Below are positions 1 to 10,322 of a stretch of DNA of 47,814 nt, in pieces; within the stretch, counting starts at the first letter, position 1; every line of letters begins with the position of its first letter. A model generated the notes under the pieces. The model did no database searches. It was not told the DNA's origin and saw nothing but the letters and a program-made list of their open reading frames with translations. The stretch comes from Methanosphaera sp. GTDB taxonomy: Archaea; Methanobacteriota; Methanobacteria; Methanobacteriales; Methanobacteriaceae. The stretch spans positions 1 to 47,814 of the forward strand of contig JAFRMD010000187.1 in the NCBI GenBank assembly GCA_017430835.1. The letters are read 5' to 3'. The position numbers and the translations under genes were made by a program.

Positions 1-1
1 C

Positions 2-232
2 ACTGTCAAAGCAAACCTCAACGATGCAACCAATAAACTATTAAACAAGAACGTGAAAGTTACAATAAAAGTAGATGGAAAAGTAGTTCTTAAAAACAAA
101 GTAGTAAAAAATGGTAAACTCACATCTTCATTTAAAAAAGCTCTTAAAAAAGGAAATCATAAACTCTTAATTACCAGCAGTGCTACCAAAGCATTTAATA
201 GTGCCAAACTATCCACCAACTTTAAAACCTAA
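2..232 (+). CDS. C-terminal end of an adhesin-like surface protein (partial)
   Basis: An open frame enters from the left edge and ends at TAA 230-232, giving 76 residues of a lysine-rich Ig-like repeat. It closely matches the last ~75 residues of the intact protein at 5242-7692: both carry the pattern KVDGK(V/A)VLKNKVVK followed by a TKAFN motif near the end. The two are therefore paralogs flanking the broken adhesin gene between them. Family knowledge places such proteins on the outside of the cell wall. The start and the rest of the protein lie outside the window, so nothing can be said of its signal peptide or binding domain. Confidence 0.75.
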   Translation, partial: TVKANLNDATNKLLNKNVKVTIKVDGKVVLKNKVVKNGKLTSSFKKALKKGNHKLLITSSATKAFNSAKLSTNFKT

Positions 233-239
233 CTCTCTC

Positions 240-247
240 TTTTTTTT
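240..247 (+). terminator. Oligo-T terminator
   Basis: A run of eight T lies 8 bases after the stop codon of the partial adhesin gene. Oligo-T tracts are the usual archaeal termination signal. No hairpin is seen. Confidence 0.45.
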
Positions 248-427
248 AAATTTAATAAATTATTAATATATTAATAATTTTTACTAATCCAATTTTTTAA
301 AAAAGTAAAATATAAAAAATAGAATAGTAATCATTTAACTAGTATGGCATTAATGATTACTTATTATAAGTAAAAAGTTCACACATAGTAGTTAAAGATT
401 TTAATATAAAAAAAGAAGGTGATTATA

Positions 428-3400
428 ATTTCTAAACAAAAAATATTCCTTGTTAGTCTTATAATCATATTATTATTAGGATTAAGTGTAGTCACAGCAA
501 GTGACAACTCAACTGTCAAAGATGTGAAAGTACAGAAAAGCGTGACAAAAACTAGTCCTGCAAATAATATTAAAACAAAGACAATTACAAAAAATAAAGA
601 AAGCAATGTGACTAAGAAAGTCACTAATACAAAAGAAAAAAGTGTTAAAAATATTTCAAAAACGAAAAACAAACAAACTAAAAAAGCAAGTAGCATCGAC
701 ATAAACAACTACAAGAACTTTACAATACATTAACAACCAGTACCGAAAGCGATTTAACCGTTAACCTAAAAGGAAACACATACCAAATCACAGAAGCAAC
801 AGGAGCAATAAGCATAAGTGATAACATAAAAAAACTAGTCATAAATGGAAATAATAAAACAATAGATGGAAACAAAAGATTCAACTTCTTAACAACACCA
901 ATCGATGATATCGAATCCCTTGAGGATGATAGTACCATCACTAATGATATTACCATCAATGATTTAACAATAAGCAATTGTTCAGGATCCCTAAGTGCAA
1001 TATTCCAGATGAATGTAAACTTAACTTTAAACCATGTTAAATTCATTAATAATGATTTAAAAGGTGAAGACATTTATGATTCTGTTGGTGGTGCACTATC
1101 TATCATAAACTATGAGAATATTACAATAAATAATTGTGAATTTGAGAAAAATTATGCACTAGATGCTGGAGCAGTTTTAATCGAAGGAATTAAGTCCAGC
1201 AAGTTAACTATTAATAATACCAACTTTACTTCAAATGGTAAAAAAGATAATGAAATAACTAATATAGGAGGAGCTCTTGCAATAGTAGCTTATCATGATA
1301 ACGCGAATGTTGAAATAGATAACTGCAAATTTACCAACAATACTGGAAATAGTAGAGTGCATTATACTACGCTGGAGGAGAATACTACTGCCCCAAACTC
1401 GAAATAAAAAATTCAATATTCAAATCCAATAATAATACGGAAATTTATGCTATAAACTATTATGATGAGCCATACCAAGCTGGTATAAATGGAACAGTAA
1501 CTATAGCTACAAAGGGAAATGTAACAATAACCAATACAAATTTTACAGAGAACACCGGTTTAATGAATGCTCCATTATATTACAAAAACAGTAATTCTAG
1601 TAGTCAGATTATCATAAAAGACTCACGATTTGATTCAAATGTTGCAGAAAAACATGAAAATAATTATTGGCCTAATCTTTGTGGAGCTGTATTTTTATAC
1701 CAAAATGGAAAATCAATTATATTAAATTCAACATTCGAAAATAACATGGGTTATAGTTCTGGAGCACTATATTTAGAAAGAGTAAATTCCATATCTCCGG
1801 CTTCAACAGAAATCATCAATTCAACTTTCTCTTCAAACACTGGATTTACAACTGCTGCAATATATCACTACTCAGTCAAATTAAGTATAGACAACACCAA
1901 TTTCACAAATAATATAGTAGCATACGATAAAGACTTATTTTACTATGATGATTACTCTGATCAATACTATGGTTACGATTTTTGTTCTGTTATACTAACA
2001 GAGCATAATGACTTAACCATAAACCATACAACTTTCATAGGAAATGGAGTGCCTTCAAACATTAGCGAAAACTATTTTGGTAACCAATACGGTGGAATTA
2101 TCATATTTTCAGCCCCGGATTATAACTTAACCATTGATAATACAAATTTCACTTCAAATACTGGAGTTGGACAAGGTGGAATAATTTATAGTGAAAGAAT
2201 AACTACACAGCAGGAAATAAAACCTCCTTATTATTCTATTGACGACAGGTTATCCGATAATAGAGTTCTAATTAACAATACAATATTTAGTAATAATAAG
2301 CTTTTAGACAAAATATATCGGGGACAAGCAAAAGGTATTGTCCTATATTTGAGGGGAAATACCATAATAGACAATACACAATTCATATCAAACAAATACG
2401 TTCCAAATTCTAACCAAGAATATAATGAAGAACCTACTGGAGTAATATACAAAGAATCTGATGAGTATTCTAGTTATTTTTGTGATATTACAAATTGTGA
2501 TTTCATAAATAACGATCCTGAAAACTTCATAATAAACAACAATGAAATAGTTAGAAATATTATAAATGGACATCCCCTAGAGGATAATTACATACCTAAC
2601 TATGGTGATGTTTCATATTATATTAATGGAGTTGAACAAGAAAAGTACCAACTAACAACTATCCCACAAGAAGATAATGATCCTATTGTCAAAGTTGCTG
2701 ATTTATATGTTCAAGAGGGATATCGCATCTACAAAATAATAATTAATCAAACAGAAGAGTCAAAATATTATTATACACAAAATTTCCACAATAATGCATA
2801 TTACTTCCTAATGAAAAACTATAACCTCACGTAGATGCTACAACTCCTGTTAATATAGGCTACAACACAACAATCAAAGGAAAACTATCCCTTACTGACG
2901 AAAATGATGAAACAACATACATTCAGATGAATACGTTGATTTATACATAGATGGCGAGCACATAGGACAAACAAAAACAACAGCCAAAGGAGAATACGAA
3001 TTCAATTACACAACAACAAAAATCGGAACACTCAACATCATAGTAACAATAGAATATTCAACAACGGTACCAGTCCTAACAAAAACAACCAATGTCACAG
3101 TAACACCAAAAGAAAGTAGATTAACCATCAAAGCAACAAACAACACAATAGGCGAAACAACAAAAATAACATTCACACTCAAAGACAACCACAACAAAGC
3201 AATAAACACGCATTCATATACTTCTACATAGACAACATACTTGGAAACGGCACAACCAATTCAGACGGTACAATCACATATGAATGTAAACTAAGCAATG
3301 CGGGATTCCATTATGTAGTAGGATTCTACGATGGAAATGAAACATGTATAGGCTCAACCAACAAAACCACATTCAAAATAGAAAAAATAAAAACAACAAT

Positions 3401-4799
3401 AACAGTTACTGCAACAAACACCAACATCAACAAAGAAACAACAATAACTGGTAAATTAACTGATGAAAAGAACAACCCAATCAAAAACACACAAATATCA
3501 TTACTCATCGATAATAAAGAAATAAAACTAAAAACAACCACAACCGGTGAATTCAAATACGAACACTTAGCAGTAAACCAAAATGAAAATTACATAACAG
3601 CAATATTTGAAGGAAATGAGAAATACGTAAACAGTATCAATTCAACAATAATCAAAGCAACACCAATTAAAACACTAATAAGCGTTACAGCAAAAGACGT
3701 TAATGTATATGAAAAAACAAGCATAACCGGTAAATTAACAGACATTGACAAAAATCCTATCAAAAAAGCCAAAGTTACACTTAACATTGAAAATAAAGAA
3801 GTAACTGTTAAAACAGACGACAACGGAAAATTCAAATACGAACTAAAAGTTACCAACACCAGAAAAAATCATGTTATAGCAACATTCGATGGCAACTATG
3901 TTTACATAAAAAGTATAAACACCACAAACTTCAAAATAAACAAACTAAACACAAAAATAAGCATAACCGCAACAAACAGTATAGAAAACAAAAAAACAAC
4001 AATCCAAGGCAAATTACTGGATGCTAACAACAAACCTATAAAAAACGCCAAAGTTACCCTTTACTATGATGGAAAAGAAATCACCACAATAAAAACAAAC
4101 AACAAAGGCACATATTCCTACAAATACACAACAACAAAAGAAGGAAAATATGATGTTAAAGCTTCTTTCGAAGGCAATGACAACTACCTGCCAGCTACAA
4201 AAACTACAAAAATCAAAGTAGTATCATTGAAAGTTAAAACCCAAATTACAGTTAAAAGCGTTAAAGCAGATAATGGTGATACAGTTAATTTAGAAGCAAC
4301 CGTTAAAGATAAAAACGGCAAACTAGTAAACAAAGGAAAAGTAATATTCAAAAGAAACAGTAAAACAATAAAATCAGTTAACATAAAAAATGGTATCGCA
4401 ACACTCAACTACAACTTAGGAAACAGCATTGCAAGAACATATAAAATTACTACAGTATACTCATCAGAAAAATATGGAAGAGTACAAAACAACACAAATT
4501 TAACCGTTAAAAAAATACCAACAACAATTAAAGCAAAAGACATCGTATCCAAAGGTAACACTTTCACAATTAAAGCCAAAATCCTTGACAACAAAAACAA
4601 AAACATTAAAAACAACAACAAAGTAACAATAAAAATCAACGGAATCACCTACCAAAACGAAGTAAAAGTCAACAAAGGTAATGTTAACATCAAAGTACCT
4701 ACAAAACTAAATAAAGGCAAATATACAGTAAGTATCCTGTCCGGAACAAACGGTTACTATGCTTCAAGCAGAAAAGATGTTAAATTAACAATACTTTAA
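428..4799 (+). pseudogene. Adhesin-like surface protein gene broken by five frameshifts
   Basis: Six open segments in changing frames read as one protein of about 1,450 residues. It starts with a signal peptide (ISKQKIFLVSLIIILLLG...VVTA) and a Lys/Thr/Asn linker, continues with a parallel beta-helix region (repeats such as INNCEFEKN and IDNTNFTSN) and ends in several Ig-like repeats of ~85 residues with the motif ITGKLTDxxxxPIKN. The frame changes near 709, 1356, 2830, 2925 and 3210, and each is explained by one missing base. The final segment (3210-4799) is open throughout and ends at TAA. There is no ATG start: an AAGGTGAT ribosome site at 416-423 points to ATT at 428, while GTG at 419 lies inside that site. 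Intact, it would be a cell-surface adhesin-like protein. The other explanation is a cluster of sequencing errors, although its neighbours read cleanly. Confidence 0.75.
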
Positions 4800-5241
4800 T
4801 ACCCTAAACATCACCCCCTAATCTTATTTCTTTTCATTTTTGATACTTGATAATTTTATTTAATCAATTTTAAGAGTAAATTTTCCATATCCCCGACCAG
4901 TTAATATTTTTTTTAAATAATTTTGATTTTAAAATTATAATACTATTAAAAAGTTTTTCTTCATTAGTTTAATTATTATTAATATTTTTATTTTTATAAA
5001 AATAATTAATTATTTTATATTTTTATAAACAATTTACAAATAATTAGTGATTTTATTATAAACAAATACTATTATAAAGCAGTTATTTTAAATAATTACT
5101 TAGGAGTAAAAATAATTTAATAAAATTAAAATAAATTTTATAAATTATTAAAATTCAATTTCTTTTTAAAAATTATTTAAGGAAATCAGAATTTTGTAAA
5201 ACATACTTCTATCAAAAAATTATATTGAAATAGTGATTAAT
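4800..5241. other. Intergenic stretch, AT-rich
   Basis: About 440 bases between the broken adhesin gene and its intact paralog. It is nearly all A and T with many short AATTA/TTAAT runs. No open frame, RNA gene, clear TATA box or long inverted repeat could be supported. It presumably holds the promoter of the gene at 5242. Confidence 0.5.
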
Positions 5242-7692
5242 ATGAATAAAAATATGAAAACTATACTCTTGTTAACAACTATTTTAATCGTACTAGTGGG
5301 AATAAGCTGTGCAACAGCAGCAAACACAGACAACACAACAACAAAAATCAAAACAACCGACACAACAAAACAAGTTCAAACAACCACAAAAACTAGTAAA
5401 GATACAAAAGTTGTTAATAAGAATACAGATAATAAAAAAATTGTTGATAAAAGCAACACAAATAAAAACGTTAAAACTGCTACAAAAAGTAATTTTACCA
5501 TAACTGAAAAAACATATTCAACCTACTTTGATACAAACTCCACTGCCAAAACAAGCACAATAGCAAACGGCAGTACCCTTACCTTCTCAGGAAATATAAA
5601 GAACAAAGACTTCACCTTCGATAACATAAAATTAACAGTAAAAAATGATGGAACAAGCACATTATACAATACAACAATTACAGTTCAAAACAATGCAAAA
5701 ATAGTATTTGATGGAATAAAAGTTCACAACAATAACAAAGAACAGGACTACACAATACTTCTTGAAACAAAAGGAAACACTATCAAAAATTCAGACATAA
5801 CAGTTGTCAGTAAAAATCCAGTTATAGGTATAAAAATTGATGATAATAAAAACACAGTAACAAACACTACAGTAAACATTTCTGCACCATCATCCGATTT
5901 AGTATATAATCCTGACTTAACAAGTAATGCAGATTCATCCGGAATATTCATTAAAGGATCAAATACATTAATTGACAACGTAAAATTATACTATGATGAT
6001 GCTGGCCAAACAACCGGATTTTTCCCTACTGTTGACGGTATGGACGTACAATCCAAAGCTGCAGGACAAGAAGTAGTTGGAAACACCATACAAAATTCCA
6101 TGATTACCGTTACAGGTACAAACTATGTTTATGGATTAAACCTCGGAAGATCCAAAAATATCAAAATGACTTCAACTACCATAAATGTCACATCAAAATA
6201 TTATGCTGCAGCCATACAATTATTTGATGCATACAACACAAGTCTAAGCGGTACTTTATATTCAAAAGCAGATGCTGAAGCTTATGGTGTTTACAGTACT
6301 GCAATGGGTATTGGCAGTTCAAAAGACATTACCCTTAAAAAATTGGACTTGAATGTTGAATCCGAAAAGGCTATTGGCGTCTTAATTGAAGGTGCTTCAA
6401 ATGCAAAACTATCCGATTCAACTTATAATGTTAAAGGTACTAACTGTACTGCAGTAATTACCCAAATTGACTGGATGGGAAACATTCCTGATGGCGTAAA
6501 TATTAAAAAATTGAAAATAAACTTAAAAGGTAAAACTGACAACTACATTATGGCTTTCTATATGAGCAAAAATGTTAATGTAAACGGCAATACCATTAAA
6601 ACCACTAAAGGTTCACCAATAACAATCCTTTCAACAAACAATACCAAAGTAATTGACAATTATATTGTTATTGACAACAAATTCCTTGGTAATGATGCAG
6701 TAACTTCCGATACTTCAGACACCATTATTAAAAACAATACCCCTAGCATTGCCCAATTAATTAAAGCAAATGAAACTTTAACCAAGGAAAACGAAAAACT
6801 TAAAACTACATATGCAACAAAAATCAGTATTGGCAAAATCTCCACACAAGTTGGTAAAACAATCAAATTAACAGCCAACGTAAAAACCAGTAAAGGTAAA
6901 AACGTTACTGGTGGAGAAGTATCATTTAAAGTAAACGGTAAATACCTTAAAGATGCAAATGGAAACTTATTACAATCAAAAGTTTCAAAAGGATCAGCAA
7001 CAATCAAGTACACTGTTCCAACATCCTGGATTAAGAGTACTAAAGTAGAAGCATATTACTCTGGAAACGATAAATTTAACAATTCAAACATAACAAAAAA
7101 AGGCATTATAAAAGTAAGCAAAGGAAAAAGCAAAATTACAATCACACCAAATGTTAAAAAAGCAAAAGCCGGTGATAAAGTTATTCTTGCCGTGAAACAT
7201 GTTGATACTAACTCACAAAAAGAACTTACTTCCAAAGTGACCCTTAAAATTGATGGCAAAAAGAAAACAGTTAAAGTCAAAAATGGTGCAGGCAAACTTA
7301 CTTACACAATTCCAAAAGGAAACAATGCAAAAACAATAAAAATAACTGGAACCTACTCATCCAAATATTATAACAAAGCTAAAGCATCAAGCAAAGTCAA
7401 AGTCACAAAAACAACACCAACAATAAAAGTTACAAAAACAACAAGCAAGTCAAAGAAAACTACTATTAAAGGTAAAATCCTTGATGCCCATAATAAATTG
7501 TTAACCAAAAATGTTAAAGTAACTGTTAAAATAGATGGAAAAGCTGTTCTTAAAAATAAAGTAGTTAAAAAGGGTAAAATTAACCTCCTACTTAAAAAAG
7601 CATTTAAGAAAGGTTATCATGCTTTAACCATTTCAAGTACTTCTACAAAAGCATTTAATGCTGGTAAAGTAACAACTGCATTTAAAGTATAA
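5242..7692 (+). CDS. Adhesin-like surface protein (beta-helix plus Ig-like repeats)
   Basis: A secreted protein of 816 residues. ATG 5242 is preferred to GTG 5233 because the weak ribosome site AGTGAT overlaps that GTG and sits at normal distance from the ATG. Order: signal peptide (KTILLLTTILIVLVGISCATAA), a Thr/Lys/Asn-rich linker to about residue 85, a region of short repeats with N-T-hydrophobic-x-N steps typical of right-handed beta-helix (NosD/pectate-lyase-like) folds to about residue 510, a short helix (LIKANETLTKENEKLKTTY), then three Ig-like repeats to the C terminus. There is no C-terminal membrane segment or sorting motif, so how it stays on the wall is not evident. The C-terminal repeat nearly duplicates the partial protein at 2-232. 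It probably binds host, partner-cell or wall material; the ligand is unknown. Confidence 0.85.
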   Translation: MNKNMKTILLLTTILIVLVGISCATAANTDNTTTKIKTTDTTKQVQTTTKTSKDTKVVNKNTDNKKIVDKSNTNKNVKTATKSNFTITEKTYSTYFDTNSTAKTSTIANGSTLTFSGNIKNKDFTFDNIKLTVKNDGTSTLYNTTITVQNNAKIVFDGIKVHNNNKEQDYTILLETKGNTIKNSDITVVSKNPVIGIKIDDNKNTVTNTTVNISAPSSDLVYNPDLTSNADSSGIFIKGSNTLIDNVKLYYDDAGQTTGFFPTVDGMDVQSKAAGQEVVGNTIQNSMITVTGTNYVYGLNLGRSKNIKMTSTTINVTSKYYAAAIQLFDAYNTSLSGTLYSKADAEAYGVYSTAMGIGSSKDITLKKLDLNVESEKAIGVLIEGASNAKLSDSTYNVKGTNCTAVITQIDWMGNIPDGVNIKKLKINLKGKTDNYIMAFYMSKNVNVNGNTIKTTKGSPITILSTNNTKVIDNYIVIDNKFLGNDAVTSDTSDTIIKNNTPSIAQLIKANETLTKENEKLKTTYATKISIGKISTQVGKTIKLTANVKTSKGKNVTGGEVSFKVNGKYLKDANGNLLQSKVSKGSATIKYTVPTSWIKSTKVEAYYSGNDKFNNSNITKKGIIKVSKGKSKITITPNVKKAKAGDKVILAVKHVDTNSQKELTSKVTLKIDGKKKTVKVKNGAGKLTYTIPKGNNAKTIKITGTYSSKYYNKAKASSKVKVTKTTPTIKVTKTTSKSKKTTIKGKILDAHNKLLTKNVKVTVKIDGKAVLKNKVVKKGKINLLLKKAFKKGYHALTISSTSTKAFNAGKVTTAFKV

Positions 7693-7726
7693 TCACAATC
7701 CCAAAAAAAATTTTCACCCTCAATTC

Positions 7727-7734
7727 TTTTTTTT
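7727..7734 (+). terminator. Oligo-T terminator
   Basis: A run of eight T lies 35 bases after the adhesin stop codon and before the cofE promoter region. Confidence 0.45.
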
Positions 7735-7797
7735 AAACAAATATAATATTTCCAATTAATATAATTCATAATAGTAAACATGGTTGAATGATATTAT

Positions 7798-8562
7798 ATG
7801 AACATAGAACTTATTGGAATTAAAGATTTTCCTCTTATTAAAGAGGGAGATAACCTGCCTGAAATTATTTATGAATCCTTGTTAAATAATGACATTTCCC
7901 TTTCAGATAGTGATATTCTTGTTCTTGCAGAAACTGTTGTAAGCAAGGCTGAAGGAAATTACGTGAAAGTTGATGATGTTACCCCATCTAAAAAGGCTAT
8001 GGAAATGTCCCGTAAAAGTGGTAAAGATGCTAAGCAGTGTCAAATCATTTTAGACAATTCTAGGGATATTCTTCGTTGTCAGAATGGGCTTATTATCACT
8101 GAAAGCAAACACGGTTTTGTTTGTGCCAATAGTGGCATTGATAATAGTAATTGTGAGGAAGGTTTTGTAACTCCCCTTCCGGTAGATCCGGATAAGAGTG
8201 CTGGAGAAATTAAAAAATTTTTAGATGAAAAGTTTAATGCTGACTCCAAGATTATCATATCCGACACCCAGGGTAGAGCCTGGCGTGTTGGTGCTATTGG
8301 TGTAGCTGTGGGAATTAGTGGTCTACATCCAACTACGGATTTTAGGGGAAGTTATGATCTTTATGGTCAGGAACTTATGAGTACTATTGAGGCAACTGCT
8401 GATGAACTTGCTAGCGCTGCCAGTCTTCTTATGGGTCAATCGGATAGTGGCATTTGTCTTGTTTTAATCAGAGGTTACGATTCAAGCCTTACCTCCTGTG
8501 GATTAGATGATTCGAATATTGGTGAAATTTTAAGAGAAAAGGATCATGATGCATTCAGATAA
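7798..8562 (+). CDS. cofE: Coenzyme F420-0:L-glutamate ligase
   Basis: CofE adds gamma-linked glutamates to F420-0 using GTP and a divalent metal, the last steps of coenzyme F420 synthesis in the cytoplasm. The 254 residues match the usual length of stand-alone archaeal CofE. Recognisable family segments are IGIKDFPLIKEGDNL at the N terminus, VLAETVVSKAEG, the GFVCANSGIDNSN segment, ISDTQGRAWRVG and GVAVGISG. There is no C-terminal nitroreductase-like domain such as the one fused in actinobacterial FbiB. ATG 7798 gives the expected N terminus. The gene lies 17 bases upstream of cofD, so the two probably form one transcript. Confidence 0.93.
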   Translation: MNIELIGIKDFPLIKEGDNLPEIIYESLLNNDISLSDSDILVLAETVVSKAEGNYVKVDDVTPSKKAMEMSRKSGKDAKQCQIILDNSRDILRCQNGLIITESKHGFVCANSGIDNSNCEEGFVTPLPVDPDKSAGEIKKFLDEKFNADSKIIISDTQGRAWRVGAIGVAVGISGLHPTTDFRGSYDLYGQELMSTIEATADELASAASLLMGQSDSGICLVLIRGYDSSLTSCGLDDSNIGEILREKDHDAFR

Positions 8563-8579
8563 TAATTGTAGGTGATTTT

Positions 8580-9482
8580 ATGATTTCTGTACTTTCAGGT
8601 GGTACTGGTACTCCCAAATTATTACAGGGAATTAAGGAAGTTGTACCGGAAGAAAAATTGAATATTGTTGTAAATACTTTGGAGAACAATTATTTTTCTG
8701 GCGTTTATGTTTCTGCAGATATTGATACTGTATTGTACACTATGAGTGATTTGATTAATGATGAATTATGGTATGGTAGAAAGGATGACACATTTTTTAC
8801 ACATGATGAATTAAAAAGATTGGGTTTTGATGAAACACTCAGGATAGGTGATAAAGACCGTGCATTAAAAATACAGAAGACTATGTTAATGCAGAAATAT
8901 TCGCTTACGGAAAGTGTTAAAATTCAGAAGGACTCGCTGGGTATAAGGGCAAATATTCTTCCAATGAGTAATTTTCAACCTGAAGTAATCATTGATACGG
9001 ATAAGGGCAAAATGTCTTTTCATGATTTTCTTATTAAAGAAGCTTCAAAACCTATTGTTAAAGATGTTATTTATAAAGAAGTTGAAGCAAGCAGTGAAGT
9101 GTTAGAAGCTTTAGAAGAATCGGATCAAATAATTATTGGACCCTCAAATCCTATTACTTCAATTAATCCCATAATATCCATGTCAGGTGTAAAAAAGATT
9201 CTGAAAAAAAGTTATGTTACGAGTGTTTCACCCATTATTGGTGAAGATGCTGTTAGTGGTCCCGCCAGTAAGTTCATGAAAGCCAAAGGAATTGATGTAA
9301 GTCCGAGTGGTGTTGCAAAAATTTATGAGGATTTTCTAGACCATTATATAATAAATACTACCGATTACAAATATAAACATAGTATAGAAGAATTCATAGA
9401 AAAAGTGTCTGTGGAAAATATAATATTTGACAGTATAGATGATAAAATAAATTTAGCAAAGAAGATACTTGTAATGAATTAA
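8580..9482 (+). CDS. cofD: 2-phospho-L-lactate transferase
   Basis: CofD transfers the phospholactyl (or phosphoenolpyruvyl) group from its GDP-activated form to the deazaflavin FO, giving F420-0. The protein of 300 residues opens with the family signature SGGTGTPKLLQG, carries the NTLENN and ADIDTVLYT segments, and has the conserved IIGPSNPITSINPI stretch near residues 187-200. The start is set by the ribosome site AGGTGAT seven bases before ATG. It follows cofE closely, and its product is the substrate of CofE. The next gene (GTP cyclohydrolase III) begins 25 bases downstream and supplies an early precursor of the same coenzyme. Confidence 0.94.
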   Translation: MISVLSGGTGTPKLLQGIKEVVPEEKLNIVVNTLENNYFSGVYVSADIDTVLYTMSDLINDELWYGRKDDTFFTHDELKRLGFDETLRIGDKDRALKIQKTMLMQKYSLTESVKIQKDSLGIRANILPMSNFQPEVIIDTDKGKMSFHDFLIKEASKPIVKDVIYKEVEASSEVLEALEESDQIIIGPSNPITSINPIISMSGVKKILKKSYVTSVSPIIGEDAVSGPASKFMKAKGIDVSPSGVAKIYEDFLDHYIINTTDYKYKHSIEEFIEKVSVENIIFDSIDDKINLAKKILVMN

Positions 9483-9507
9483 TAGGATTAAATATTTAAG
9501 TGATTAA

Positions 9508-10266
9508 ATGATACAGATTACGTTAATACAAATTGATAATTATGGACCTTGGACTGTGACGCCAGGACCAAGGTTTGAACCAGATTTACAAACATTACAA
9601 TCAAGATTATATGGTGATTTAGAAAGGGAATTTGGTGCACGTGGTGGAATTGTTTTTTTCAACCGTTTTGATAACTTAATTGCCATAAGTAATGGAATAA
9701 ATGAAGAGGAACATGTTAAAATTCAAGATTCGATACGTAACAGATATCCAATTACGATAAGTATGGGTGTTGCTGCAAGAGAAAATCCTCTTGAAGCTCA
9801 AAAGGTAGCTACCCAAATGATTCAGAAAGGTGGAGGAGCTCAATCCAAGGACAGATGTGAAGTATTAAATATTGATTCTTTAGCAAAAGAAGATGAATCC
9901 AAAGTTCAAATTGCACATATTGATATTGATGACATTACAAATACTCTCACTGATGTTGAAACTGCTTATGATGTGTCAATTGTTGTATATGATGTTTTAA
10001 TTGAACTTATGAAAGAACTTAAAGAACATAATGGTTTATGTTTCTTTATTGGTGGAGATAATTATATGGCTCCATCAAATGGCATTACAAAGAATGAATT
10101 ACGTGAAGTTCTTAAGAAAATAGGTTCCACGACTGGAGTTACCCTTAAAGCTGGTGTAGGTATTGCAAAAAAAGGTGGACGTGCAGCAGATTTGGCAGAT
10201 ATAGGTCTTGAAGATATTAGAGCAGATTTAACTGATGATTCTGTTTTAGTATTTACCGACAAGTAA
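9508..10266 (+). CDS. gch3: GTP cyclohydrolase III
   Basis: This archaeal enzyme (also named ArfA) opens GTP with Mg2+ to give the formylaminopyrimidine nucleotide FAPy, the first step toward riboflavin and FO. Its 252 residues match the family. Visible features are the N-terminal IDNYGPWTVTPGPRFEPDLQ segment, FFNRFDNL near residue 52, the glycine-rich GGGAQSKDRCEVL around residue 111 and FIGGDNYMAPSNG around residue 178. The two similar halves reflect the duplicated palm-like fold of the family. The position after cofED puts an early and two late F420 steps in one likely transcript. Confidence 0.92.
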   Translation: MIQITLIQIDNYGPWTVTPGPRFEPDLQTLQSRLYGDLEREFGARGGIVFFNRFDNLIAISNGINEEEHVKIQDSIRNRYPITISMGVAARENPLEAQKVATQMIQKGGGAQSKDRCEVLNIDSLAKEDESKVQIAHIDIDDITNTLTDVETAYDVSIVVYDVLIELMKELKEHNGLCFFIGGDNYMAPSNGITKNELREVLKKIGSTTGVTLKAGVGIAKKGGRAADLADIGLEDIRADLTDDSVLVFTDK

Positions 10267-10322
10267 TCCTATTATTTATTTAACCTCCAATTAAAATAAT
10301 AAAATATGATACTGGTGTTATT

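Noticed and set aside
379..1073. Hydrophobic minus-strand frames opposite the broken adhesin gene
   Set aside because: They are shadows of Asn/Thr/Lys-rich coding sequence and lack ribosome sites.
4800..5241. Possible tRNA or small RNA in the AT-rich gap
   Set aside because: No cloverleaf, T-loop signature or GC-rich block is present.
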